Below are positions 9,352 to 17,164 of a stretch of 35,011 bases of DNA, in pieces. Numbering within the stretch: the stretch's first letter is position 1; each line of letters opens with the position of its first letter. The stretch is taken from contig JAKQQT010000212.1 in NCBI GenBank assembly GCA_029564025.1, positions 1 through 35,011 of the forward strand, given 5' to 3'. The notes under the pieces are model-generated. The model saw only the letters and a list, made by a program, of their open reading frames with translations, was not told the origin of the DNA and did not search any database. Made by a program: the position numbers and the translations under genes. The stretch is from Armatimonadota bacterium. Lineage in GTDB: Bacteria; Armatimonadota; DTGP01; JAKQQT01.

Positions 9352-10141
9352 GAGGAGTCACCGCCCAGTTGAACAATCCCGTTACTATCATCTCGCTGGA
9401 AAAGCGCTTTTCCACGTGTCCGTCCTGGAACAGAACCATGTCCTGGCTGGACCGCGCGGGCGTTCCGTTCGCTTCGTACGTACGGTGGTAGGTACACGCC
9501 GTTACGTAAGTGCTGTCCTCGGGGTTGCGGTCCAGAAGTTCGCGCCCTGTCTTGTCCGACGCTCCGTAAAGGCTGGCCCAGTCACGCCGGTAATGCAGTT
9601 CCCAACGCGAGGGATCGGTGTCCTGTTTCGGCGGTACAAAGCCTCCGTCGTACGAATCGAACACGAAATAGTGAATCCGTCTCCCGGTCACCGGAACCAG
9701 TTCATACCCGCCGCCCTTGAGCGGAGATTTGCGTAACGGACCTGCCGACTGCGGTTCCCTGCTGTCCGGATCGAAGATGCGCGTGGCCGCTTCGGTGTCG
9801 GCGGTCTTGCGGTTGTTGGGACACTTGAATTCGCGCTTGGCTCGCACGTAATGCGGGTAAAGAAATGTTGTCGGCTCCAGTTCACCGTCCTGGTTTTTGT
9901 TGCCTTCCTCCTGGTAGCCGTAAAGGGCGGGAGGATACTCGCGCTCGTCCATGCGGTACAGGCGCAGGGCCTGACCGATGCTTTGGAGATTGCTGAGGCA
10001 GGACATCTGGTTGCCCTTCTGTCGGCTGGACTGGGCAACGGGGAAGGTGAGGCCCGCGACCACCGCGATGATGGCAATGACCACCAGAAGTTCCAGCAGT
10101 GTGAATGCCATGTGTCGGGGGTGTATAGGTGTGTCTCTCAC
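9344..10141 (-). CDS. Prepilin-type pseudopilin with C-terminal DGHV motif
   Basis: A 265-residue protein from GTG 10141, supported by GAGGT about 8 nt upstream; an internal ATG at codon 11 would leave only a two-residue leader. The leader ends RHMA and is followed by FTLLELLVVIAIIAVVAGLTFP. Glu5 is present, but the residue before the expected cut is Ala rather than Gly. QMSCLSNLQSIGQALRLYRMD follows the helix, and the C-terminal part has CTYHRTY and MVLFQDGHVEKRF, like the next gene downstream. The two proteins appear to be tandem paralogues. It starts 130 nt after pilD. It is likely a PilD substrate and a subunit of the pilus or pseudopilus. Confidence 0.83.
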   Translation of the reverse strand: MRDTPIHPRHMAFTLLELLVVIAIIAVVAGLTFPVAQSSRQKGNQMSCLSNLQSIGQALRLYRMDEREYPPALYGYQEEGNKNQDGELEPTTFLYPHYVRAKREFKCPNNRKTADTEAATRIFDPDSREPQSAGPLRKSPLKGGGYELVPVTGRRIHYFVFDSYDGGFVPPKQDTDPSRWELHYRRDWASLYGASDKTGRELLDRNPEDSTYVTACTYHRTYEANGTPARSSQDMVLFQDGHVEKRFSSEMIVTGLFNWAVTPRE

Positions 10142-10271
10142 AGGTTGTTACCTCGCGTGCGAACCGGTCGCCCCACAGGCGCCATGATTTGGGACGCGAA
10201 CCCACTTCGGCTTGTTCCCGGCGAAGCCATTTCAGTATAAACCGTCTTCTCAATCTCGTCGGGCCGCAATA

Positions 10272-11138
10272 TCAACCTCCCGCCAGCAGGTTCAGATACC
10301 ATCGAATCACGTCTCCACCCACAAAGACGGAAACGGAGAATCCGATGATCAACGCGGGTCCGAACGGGATGGCATGGCCTTCAAGCCGTTTCATCGCCTT
10401 CAGGGCAAGCCCGAAAACGGCGCCGATGAACACGCCTGTCAGCAATGCCACCAGGCCGCCCGCAATGCCCAGGTTCGCGCCCATCACGGCGGCCAGCTTC
10501 ACATCGCCCATTCCCATGGCATCCAGCCGTTCGCCTTCTTCCAGGATGCCCTCGTTCGCCCACTGCGATTCCTGCTCCGCAATCTGTCTGCGGAACATCA
10601 CGTTCCCCAGTAGAATCATCAGATACAACAACCCGGGCAGAACCGCCGCGCCGGCCAGGGCGCCCAGAACCGTCACCGGTTGCACCCCCGGCTCCGACAG
10701 CCAACGGGTGCTGAAGGCGTCCGGGCCGGCCACCGCCCGAGCAAAGCCGATGATCAACCCGGCGGCATTCAGCGAGTCCGGAATGATGTACTGATCGACG
10801 TCCGTGAAAAACGCGGCAATCAGGCACGCGAAAAGGACGCACAGCAAGCCTGCGTCCACCGTGGCCCCGAACCGGTAATAAACCAGCGCGAACACGGCGC
10901 CGGTCAACGCTTCCACGCCAAAATACCGCCACGATACAGGCGCGCAGCAGTACCGGCACTTGTGGCCGAGCCACAAGTAGGACAGCAGGGGAACCAGGTC
11001 CATCGGTTCCAGCCGGTGGCCGCAGGCAGGGCAATGCGAGGGCGGCGCCACAACCGAAATGCCCTTCGGCAACCGGTAGATAAGCACATTCACAAAACTG
11101 CCGACCACCGTGCCGAATATAAAAGCGATGAAAGCCAT
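10272..11138 (-). CDS. pilD: Prepilin peptidase / N-methyltransferase
   Basis: A 288-residue inner-membrane aspartic protease that removes leaders of type IV prepilins and methylates the new N-terminus. The N-terminal part has GSFVNVLIYRLP and the zinc-type cysteine pairs CPAC (36-39) and CRYC (61-64) that mark the bifunctional family. The catalytic aspartates lie in FTDVDQYIIPD (Asp113/115) and GMGDVKL (Asp212, GxGD). Several hydrophobic segments follow the usual eight-helix layout, and the length is typical. No ribosome binding site is obvious at ATG 11138; heptad repeats lie directly upstream. It sits between pilC and the pilin genes, whose products are its expected substrates. Confidence 0.95.
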   Translation of the reverse strand: MAFIAFIFGTVVGSFVNVLIYRLPKGISVVAPPSHCPACGHRLEPMDLVPLLSYLWLGHKCRYCCAPVSWRYFGVEALTGAVFALVYYRFGATVDAGLLCVLFACLIAAFFTDVDQYIIPDSLNAAGLIIGFARAVAGPDAFSTRWLSEPGVQPVTVLGALAGAAVLPGLLYLMILLGNVMFRRQIAEQESQWANEGILEEGERLDAMGMGDVKLAAVMGANLGIAGGLVALLTGVFIGAVFGLALKAMKRLEGHAIPFGPALIIGFSVSVFVGGDVIRWYLNLLAGG

Positions 11139-11268
11139 TTCAGGATTCAGGATTCAGGATATGGGATTCAGGCGAATGGGCAACGCCGCAACAGCCCTTC
11201 TAGTCGTGTTTCAGGTTTCCGCTTCCGGCCCTGAATCCTGAATCCCGAATTCTGAATCCTTCTGAATC
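11139..11268. repeat. Two facing tracts of ATCCTGA heptads between pilC and pilD
   Basis: The 130-nt spacer contains GGATTCA heptads at 11139-11172 and the complementary orientation (AATCCTG units, partly degenerate) at 11229-11268. The two tracts can pair with each other as a long imperfect hairpin. One tract touches the pilC stop codon and the other the pilD start codon. The same heptad occurs at four other junctions in the window. Confidence 0.8.
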
Positions 11269-12574
11269 ACTCTCCCCCGCCGGTATCCGTGCCGCCGCCG
11301 GACAGGCCCGAGATGATGGCCGTCATCGGCATCATGGTCGCGATGACGATGAAGCCAACCGATCCGCCCAGGAACACGATCAGCAACGGTTCGATGGCCG
11401 ACGTGAGGCTTTCAATCGCCGAGTCCACTTCGTCCTCGTAGAACTCCGCCACCTTCGTCAGCATCGAGTCCAGCGCGCCGGATTCCTCGCCGATGGAAAT
11501 CATCTGAACAACCATGGGCGGAAACATTTTGGAGCGTTGCAGGGGGTCGCCGATACGGTCGCCTTCTCGGATACTGGCCCGGGCGTCCATGATGGCATCG
11601 CTGATGATGGCGTTATCAACTGTGCCCGCCACCGTTTCCATCGCCTGCAGGATGGGAACACCGCTTACCAGCAACGTCGCCAGGGTACGCGCAAAACGCG
11701 AAAGCGCAATCTTGTGGTTCAAGCTTCCGAGCACGGGCGCCTTCAACTTCAGCCGGTCGGCAAACCGACGCCCGAACCGGGTGCGCGTAAAGGCTTTCCA
11801 CGCTGAGAATGCGGCAAACAGAATAATACCGATGATGATGTGGCGCATCGGGAAGCCGTTCCGCAGAAACGCGGAGACGTCCATCATAAACACCGTCATC
11901 GCCGGCATGGTGTCGCGGCCCAATCCCAACTGGGTGAACGTGTCAAAAAAGCTCGGAAGGATGAAGGTCGTCAATCCAAGCACTGCGGTGATGGACAGGA
12001 TGATGACGATGACAGGATACGTCATCGCGCCTTTTACCTTCCGCCGCAGTTCCAGGTCCTTTTCAAGGAAGGAGCTTAATCTCTGCAGGGATTCCTCAAG
12101 AACGCCACCGACCTCGCCGGCCTTGATGAGACCGATGAACAACTGGTTGAAGATCTTGGGGTACTTCGCCATCGCCCGGCTGAGCGTGTTACCGGACTCG
12201 ACTTCCACCTGGATGTCCGACAGGATATTGCGGAAACGCGGATTCGGGCTCTGCTCCTGAAGAACCGCGAGGCACCGAACCAGGGACACGCCGGCGTCGA
12301 TCATCGTGGAGAACTGCCGGCAGAAGACCGTCAGTTCGGCAACCTTGATGCCGCCTCCGAACGAGAAGGTCTTTTTCTCCTTCGGTTTTGTGACCACTGC
12401 CTTGGCGGCGGCCTTTTTCGCTCCGCCTTCCTTGCCCCTCGTGCGTCGAAGAGACTGAACGAAGTATCCTTGTTCCCTCAATCGGGACTGGGCCAGGGCT
12501 TCGGTGTCGGCCTCGATGGTCCCGTTCTGTGTCGCGCCGTTGGCGTCTCGTGCGGTGTAAGTGTAGGTGGCCAT
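11267..12574 (-). CDS. pilC: Type IV pilus / type II secretion platform protein
   Basis: A 435-residue inner-membrane protein of the PilC/GspF family, which anchors the assembly and retraction ATPases beneath the growing pilus. MATYTYTARDANG at the N-terminus is typical. A Lys/Ala-rich linker (residues 48-70) leads into the first T2SSF domain (VFCRQFSTMIDAGVSLVRCL, about residues 80-210) and a second copy follows (FARTLATLLVSGVPILQAM, about 285-410), each ending in membrane helices. The C-terminal EEVDSAIESLTSAIEPLLIVFLGG matches the EP(L/x) signature. Length is normal. A GGGGAAAGA ribosome binding site precedes ATG 12574. It lies 53 nt after pilT and before pilD. Confidence 0.95.
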   Translation of the reverse strand: MATYTYTARDANGATQNGTIEADTEALAQSRLREQGYFVQSLRRTRGKEGGAKKAAAKAVVTKPKEKKTFSFGGGIKVAELTVFCRQFSTMIDAGVSLVRCLAVLQEQSPNPRFRNILSDIQVEVESGNTLSRAMAKYPKIFNQLFIGLIKAGEVGGVLEESLQRLSSFLEKDLELRRKVKGAMTYPVIVIILSITAVLGLTTFILPSFFDTFTQLGLGRDTMPAMTVFMMDVSAFLRNGFPMRHIIIGIILFAAFSAWKAFTRTRFGRRFADRLKLKAPVLGSLNHKIALSRFARTLATLLVSGVPILQAMETVAGTVDNAIISDAIMDARASIREGDRIGDPLQRSKMFPPMVVQMISIGEESGALDSMLTKVAEFYEDEVDSAIESLTSAIEPLLIVFLGGSVGFIVIATMMPMTAIISGLSGGGTDTGGGE

Positions 12575-12627
12575 TCTTTCCCCTTGTGCCTGCGCCTGTC
12601 TTCCTTGATGCGTCAGGCTCCGCGATC

Positions 12628-13812
12628 TCAGTCTTCTGATGAATCCGGCCGGCGTTCGCCCTTGTCACGGGCGGTGGAGCCGTCCAGCATGCGTTCAAAC
12701 TCGCCCGGGCTCACGGCGCGGCTGATTGCCAGGTCCCGGTCCACAATTCCTCTCAGCACGAGATCCCGGAGCGATTGGTCCATCGTCTGCATGCTGGTTT
12801 CGTAAGTCTTCTTGTCTCCACTCGTCTGGATGCTGGTCGTCAACTGGTGCGCTTTCTTGTCCCGTATCAGGTTGCGTATGGAAGTCGAAACAATCATCAC
12901 TTCCGTGGCGCACACCCGGCCGTGTCCGTCCTTGCGCGATAGCAACTGCTGGCACAGCACCGCTTCCAGGACGTTGCTCAACTGGTACCGAATCTGTTCC
13001 TGCTGGCCCGGAGGAAACACGTCCACCACCCGGTCCACGGTCTGCGCCGCACTGTTGGTGTGCAGTGTTGCCAGCACAAGGTGTCCGGTTTCCGCGCAAG
13101 TAATGGCCGTGGCGATCGTTTCCAGGTCCCGCATCTCGCCCACAAGAATCACGTCCGGGTCTTCGCGCAAGGCGGCGCGCAGGGCATTCGAGAAGGAGCG
13201 CGTATCCTGACCCAGTTCCCGCTGGTTGATGATGCTCATCTTGTGCGTGTGCAGGTACTCGATCGGGTCCTCGATCGTGATGATGTGCACACTGCGCTCA
13301 CTGTTGATCTGGTTGATCATCGCGGCCAGCGTGGTGGACTTGCCGCTTCCGGTCGGCCCGGTCACCAGAATCAAGCCCCTGGGCTTGCGGGCCATTTCCT
13401 TCAGAACGGGCGGAAGGCCGAGTTCCTCAAGGTGTGGAATCCGCGCCGGAATCAGCCTCAGCGTCGCCGCCACCGTGCCCTTGTCCCGATACACGTTCAC
13501 CCGCAACCGGGCGCGCGTTCCGAAAGCATACGAAAAGTCCAGTTCCAGCGTGCTTTCATACCGCTGAACCTGATCGGAGGTCATGATGTCGTAAATCAGG
13601 CGCTGAGCGTCCGGGGCTGATACGGGTTCGAACTCGACCAGGGGAACGAGGTCGCCGTCCACCCGCAGTGTGGGCGGAACACCGGCGGTGATATGCAGGT
13701 CGGATGCACGCATCTCGATAGCCGCGTTGAGCAGGTCGTCCATATGGACTTCCCTCAACTCCCGCGCGCCAAGATGGCTGATCGCCTCAAAATCTGTCAG
13801 AGTATCGTTCAC
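12628..13812 (-). CDS. pilT: Pilus retraction ATPase
   Basis: A cytoplasmic hexameric ATPase that powers pilus disassembly and twitching. Walker A is GPTGSGKST (152-160), the Asp box contains TIEDPIEYLH, Walker B is DPDVILVGEMRD (218-229), and the His box is HLVLATLHTN (244-253). A TSIRNLIRDKK motif near residue 311 corresponds to the AIRNLIR retraction motif specific to PilT. Two starts are credible: GTG 13812 with AAGGA 7 nt upstream (394 residues), and ATG 13743 with GAGGG upstream, which begins MDDLLNAAIEMRASDLHITAG like most PilT proteins. I list the longer form. It is the first gene of the pilus operon; no pilB is next to it. Confidence 0.95.
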   Translation of the reverse strand: MNDTLTDFEAISHLGARELREVHMDDLLNAAIEMRASDLHITAGVPPTLRVDGDLVPLVEFEPVSAPDAQRLIYDIMTSDQVQRYESTLELDFSYAFGTRARLRVNVYRDKGTVAATLRLIPARIPHLEELGLPPVLKEMARKPRGLILVTGPTGSGKSTTLAAMINQINSERSVHIITIEDPIEYLHTHKMSIINQRELGQDTRSFSNALRAALREDPDVILVGEMRDLETIATAITCAETGHLVLATLHTNSAAQTVDRVVDVFPPGQQEQIRYQLSNVLEAVLCQQLLSRKDGHGRVCATEVMIVSTSIRNLIRDKKAHQLTTSIQTSGDKKTYETSMQTMDQSLRDLVLRGIVDRDLAISRAVSPGEFERMLDGSTARDKGERRPDSSED

Positions 13813-13938
13813 AACGTATCCTTATCAATGGAATGCTTGACGCTCCATTGGACGCCCCCTCAACCTGCACGGTTCCCGTCCGCGCTACCCGTTCATCATG
13901 TTACATCGAGGGCCTTCACGCCAAAGGCCGCGGTGTAC

Positions 13939-15387
13939 TTATGTGCGCCAGTATATCTTTCGCCGCGAGCACACCGCCACAACAAGCGCTCCAAGCAACA
14001 CCACCGCGATCGAATGCAACAACGCCTGCCACGGTTCGCGGACCAGTGTGTTGATCCACGGATTGATTCCCGTCAGGAAGAGTATCGGTTGAATCAACGC
14101 TCCGGTGGCGATGTAGGCAATCATGGGATTCTGTCCGTTCAGCGATAGAAGCGCCAGCCACCGTTTCCTCGCGAGATCGCCGATGATGGTGAATGTGATG
14201 AGCAGGCCGATCGCCAGGCCGGAGCATACGAAGTAGTAACTGAGCGTGGCCGGATCCTTCTTGATGCCCCCTTCGTAAGGTTCCAGCAACAAGCCCAGCA
14301 TAAGGCAGTAAACGCCCCACTGGGTCAGACTGCGCAGAAGGCGCTCCGAGGCGGTCTTCGGGCCGCGAACCAGCCACAGCATAAGAGCCAGAATCAAGGC
14401 CGACACAACGAAGGTCTCGGCGACGTGCCGGTTCAGCAAACCCACCAGCGACACAACCGTCAGGTACACCCCGAAAAGGCCCAACAGCAACAGACGTTCC
14501 GGTCCGAATGCGGGGTGTTTCTCGTCGCCCGCAGGTTCGCGCATCCACGCCAGCAGGAGGTCGCCGATCAGCGTTCCGACCAGCGCGACGAACAGGGGAC
14601 CGGCCAGGCCCGAGCGGTAGATAAAGTCAACGGGCGTCCATGACCAGGCTGTTTGAAGCCATGAAGGACCGGCCGCGGTGGAAAGCCGGATGGCGAGGAA
14701 CAGGCCCATCGCGCCGACCCTCATCATCGGGCTCTTGCGCGTTGCCAGCCAGATCAGCGTGCCGAACAGCGCCACATGGGCCAGAATCATGATGATGATG
14801 TCGCTGTCGACGCTGATCCTGCCGTCGGCGGCGGTCTTCACAAATCCGGTTCCGTCGGCCAGGCGAACACTCCACATCAGATAAATCACCAGTGCCCAGC
14901 CGGCTGTGCGTACGGCGTAACGTATCAGCGGGTGCCATTTGTCCGGCAGGCGCGCCAGGACCGGGAACAGAGCGGCGAAAGCCAGGATGGAGCGCAGGAA
15001 GTGCTGTGTCTGCGGTGGATCGCCCAGCGAGTACGGCCTGATGTGAACCACGTACATCGCAAAGCCTACCAGCAAGAAGAACCTCTGGAAAGCCGCGAGC
15101 GACGCCTGCCACCACGGCATCCCCTTCTCCAGCCTCCTCGTCAACGCCAGAGGAATAGCCGCGCCCAGACAGAAGAGGAAAATCGGGAAAACCAGATCAA
15201 CCCACGTAATGCCCGGTATATTGGGATTGAATTTGCCGGTCGGCGGAGGGCACTGAGCGTGGAACATCCAGGCCGGCATACCGGCGGGGATCAGGCCGGA
15301 GAACACCATCATCAGGATGGACAAACCGCGCAGGGCATCGAGACCGTCAACCCGGCGCACGGAATCGATGCGTGGTTCGGACTTCAT
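13939..15387 (-). CDS. DUF5009/HGSNAT-like membrane acyltransferase family protein
   Basis: A 482-residue polytopic membrane protein from ATG 15387, supported by AAAGGA 9 nt upstream; an in-frame ATG at 15495 would add 36 residues without membrane or leader character. The N-terminal RVDGLDALRGLSILMMVFSG is the signature of the DUF1624/DUF5009 group related to heparan-alpha-glucosaminide N-acetyltransferase. About 10-11 hydrophobic segments follow. The C-terminal LALLSLNGQNPMIAYI also fits this family. These proteins are thought to pass acyl groups across the membrane to sugars, but the substrate here is unknown. It is separated from pilT by 126 nt on the same strand and probably belongs to a different transcript. 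Confidence 0.7.
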   Translation of the reverse strand: MKSEPRIDSVRRVDGLDALRGLSILMMVFSGLIPAGMPAWMFHAQCPPPTGKFNPNIPGITWVDLVFPIFLFCLGAAIPLALTRRLEKGMPWWQASLAAFQRFFLLVGFAMYVVHIRPYSLGDPPQTQHFLRSILAFAALFPVLARLPDKWHPLIRYAVRTAGWALVIYLMWSVRLADGTGFVKTAADGRISVDSDIIIMILAHVALFGTLIWLATRKSPMMRVGAMGLFLAIRLSTAAGPSWLQTAWSWTPVDFIYRSGLAGPLFVALVGTLIGDLLLAWMREPAGDEKHPAFGPERLLLLGLFGVYLTVVSLVGLLNRHVAETFVVSALILALMLWLVRGPKTASERLLRSLTQWGVYCLMLGLLLEPYEGGIKKDPATLSYYFVCSGLAIGLLITFTIIGDLARKRWLALLSLNGQNPMIAYIATGALIQPILFLTGINPWINTLVREPWQALLHSIAVVLLGALVVAVCSRRKIYWRT

Positions 15388-15668
15388 CGGACCGCGTCCT
15401 TTGCTTTCGTGGGATATTGAGGCGAACTGAAACAACCGAGGGGCCGGGAAGGACAGGGTCCCTCCCGACCCCTGGCGATCGCCTGTTGGATTCATTTTAG
15501 CACACCCTGCCCCTCCGCAACCGCCGACACCGGACTTCCGTCCAAACCGCTGATGGAACGCGATGGGCCTGAAGTAAAGCAGGCTCGCTATCCGGCCGGA
15601 ACGCGAAACGTCACCTCATTTCACCTTGGCCAAGCCAAGAACCGCTTCACATAGAGGAGAGTCGACAG

Positions 15669-16328
15669 ATGAAAATCGGCAAATGGACAGGTATCGCCCT
15701 TTTAGGCGCGGTAATTGTTCTGGCATCAACCGGCGCCGGCACGGCCGGACCGGTGAAGGGAACTCCGCCAAGGCCCGTCAACAGGATCGGCGCACCGTTG
15801 CTTCAGCCGCTCAGAAACGCTTTGGCGCAACTGAACCTCACCCAGGCCCAACAGGCGCAGATCCGCGTGTTCTTCGCGCAGGCTGAAACCGCGCTTAAAG
15901 CCATACGGGAAAACACATCGCTGACACCTGAGCAGAAACGCTCGGCCGTGCAGGAAGCCATGAAAACGCTGAAAACGAACGTCCTCGGCGTGCTGACTGC
16001 CGAACAGAAAGAACGTCTGAAGGAGATCATGACAGAACGGCGCGACGATCTGCGCGAGTTTCTGGAAACACTGAATCTGACACAGGCACAGAAACGCCAG
16101 ATTCAGGCGTTCTTCCAGGAAGCCCGCACGAAACTGGAGGCCATCCGGGCGAACCAGAAGATGACTCCCCCGGAAAAGCGCGCGGCCTCCATGCGTGTAC
16201 GACACGAACTTGAAGCGAAAATCATGCGCGTTCTGACGCCAGAGCAACGAGAGAAGTTGCGGCAGTGGCTTCAAACCCACAGGCCCCTTCAGCCGGGAAC
16301 AGCGAAACCATCGGCTTCGGACCTGTAG
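15669..16328 (+). CDS. Secreted Spy/CpxP-like LTxxQ protein with two modules
   Basis: A 219-residue protein with a signal peptide (MKIGKWTGIALLGAVIVLAS, cut near residue 27) and a strong GAGGAGA ribosome binding site 8 nt before ATG. The mature part is almost wholly helical and charged. It is a gap-free tandem duplication with an 80-residue period: LNLTQAQ at 55 and 135, LTPEQK at 85 against MTPPEK at 165, GVLTAEQ at 107 and RVLTPEQ at 187. LTxxQ motifs define the Spy/CpxP family of periplasmic stress proteins and chaperones. Function here is inferred from that family only. It is a single-gene unit with its own terminator. Confidence 0.75.
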   Translation: MKIGKWTGIALLGAVIVLASTGAGTAGPVKGTPPRPVNRIGAPLLQPLRNALAQLNLTQAQQAQIRVFFAQAETALKAIRENTSLTPEQKRSAVQEAMKTLKTNVLGVLTAEQKERLKEIMTERRDDLREFLETLNLTQAQKRQIQAFFQEARTKLEAIRANQKMTPPEKRAASMRVRHELEAKIMRVLTPEQREKLRQWLQTHRPLQPGTAKPSASDL

Positions 16329-16339
16329 GATTCCTGGAT

Positions 16340-16365
16340 GGGGACTGGAGAGTGCTCCGGTCCCC
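16340..16365 (+). terminator. Probable intrinsic terminator of the Spy-like gene
   Basis: An 11-bp stem (16340-16350 with 16355-16365, one G-T wobble) with a 4-nt loop, starting 12 nt after the stop codon. The downstream T-tract is weak (TTCT), so termination strength is uncertain. Confidence 0.6.
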
Positions 16366-16399
16366 TTCTACCACAATTTCTGAATATTCACGCTAAAGA

Positions 16400-16640
16400 A
16401 CGGTCGAAAATCACGTATGATAGATATGGACGACCTCTTGAGCGTCGTTGGCACCGGCGTGCTGGAGAGAAAATCGGCTTTCTCTTCGTGACGCGGCAAC
16501 GAAGTCCGTCCCTCGTCGGTCGTGGGACTGCGGAGTCGTGCGGGGTAATCGAGGCCCGCGCACGTTCCGGGATTCCCGGCTTCCGGCAGTATCCATGTGC
16601 AAAGGCCGCTCCTGCTGTCCCCGGGGGGCGGCTGTTTGCC
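16400..16640. other. Gene-free stretch with several hairpins
   Basis: No credible protein-coding frame is seen between the Spy-like gene terminator and the secG promoter. The stretch holds several hairpins: AGAGAAA with TTTCTCT (16466-16472/16479-16485), GTCCC with GGGAC (16508-16512/16524-16528), and CCGGG with CCCGG (16567-16571/16575-16579). It does not match SRP RNA, tmRNA or a tRNA by eye. A TATGAT at 16416 lacks a matching -35. It may be an unrecognised small RNA or simply a spacer. Confidence 0.3.
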
Positions 16641-16653
16641 ATTTGATTGATGT

Positions 16654-16683
16654 TTGACACGACTCGTCGCGGCAGGGTAGTAT
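16654..16683 (+). promoter_or_regulatory. Sigma70-type promoter of secG
   Basis: TTGACA at 16654-16659, an 18-nt spacer, and TAGTAT at 16678-16683. This places the transcription start near 16690 and gives a leader of about 50 nt before the secG ATG. Confidence 0.75.
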
Positions 16684-16738
16684 GATAAGGCGTCCGTCGC
16701 ACTCTTTGCGTCGTGCACGCATTGCTGAATCACAAACT

Positions 16739-16990
16739 ATGAATATCTTTCACATACTACTGCAAGTCGTACAATTTGCCTGTGCCATCGGTCTCATTGT
16801 GGCCGTCACGTCCCAGACGAGCAAGGAATCCGGAATGGGCGCCGCTTTCGGCGGCGGTGGTGACAACAGCGGTAACACCCGTTTCACGGGCGGCGCCGAA
16901 GAGAAGATCGAGAATCTGACGAGAAACCTGGCCTACGGTTTCGTCGTTCTCTCCCTGCTTGTCGCCATCGTGGCTTCGAAACTCAGCTGA
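16739..16990 (+). CDS. secG: Preprotein translocase subunit SecG
   Basis: An 83-residue inner-membrane protein. It has the SecG layout: a first helix (residues 3-23, ILLQVVQFACAIGLIVAV), then the conserved linker SQTSKESGMGAAFGGGGDN containing the Gly-rich loop, and a second helix near the C-terminus (FVVLSLLVAIVASKLS). The start is ATG 16739; an upstream ATG at 16682 would add 19 charged residues and lies inside the -10 region. SecG assists SecYE in export, which the pilins, propellers and M16 peptidases of this window need. The Sec genes are usually scattered, so its position has no special meaning. Confidence 0.88.
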   Translation: MNIFHILLQVVQFACAIGLIVAVTSQTSKESGMGAAFGGGGDNSGNTRFTGGAEEKIENLTRNLAYGFVVLSLLVAIVASKLS

Positions 16991-17020
16991 CAGATTCGAA
17001 GGTGCGCCTCATTCACGGAT

Positions 17021-17049
17021 TTGACACGCCGCGCCTGGTCCGGTAAAAT
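17021..17049 (+). promoter_or_regulatory. Sigma70-type promoter of tRNA-Leu(GAG)
   Basis: TTGACA at 17021-17026, a 17-nt spacer, and TAAAAT at 17044-17049, eleven nt before the first base of the tRNA. It may also drive the propeller gene that starts 20 nt after the tRNA. Confidence 0.8.
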
Positions 17050-17060
17050 CAGAATTGCCT

Positions 17061-17145
17061 GGGGATATGGTGAAACTGGCAGACACGCTGTCTTGAGGGG
17101 GCAGTGCCGCAAGGCTTGGGAGTTCAAATCTCCCTATCCCCACCA
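17061..17145 (+). tRNA. tRNA-Leu (anticodon GAG)
   Basis: An 85-nt tRNA with encoded CCA. Acceptor GGGGATA pairs with TATCCCC. The anticodon stem CTGTC/GGCAG closes the loop TTGAGGG, giving GAG, which reads CUC/CUU. A long variable arm (GCC GCAA GGC) and T-arm GGGAG TTCAAAT CTCCC confirm a class II Leu tRNA. Confidence 0.97.
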
Positions 17146-17164
17146 ACAAAGGAGTGATACCGCG

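Noticed and set aside
15625-15639. Inverted repeat CTTGGC-CAA-GCCAAG upstream of the Spy-like gene
   Set aside because: Six-base arms can occur by chance and no promoter elements surround it; it could be an operator but the support is thin.
16400-16640. SRP RNA, tmRNA or 6S RNA in the secG upstream region
   Set aside because: None of the conserved cores of these RNAs could be found on either strand.
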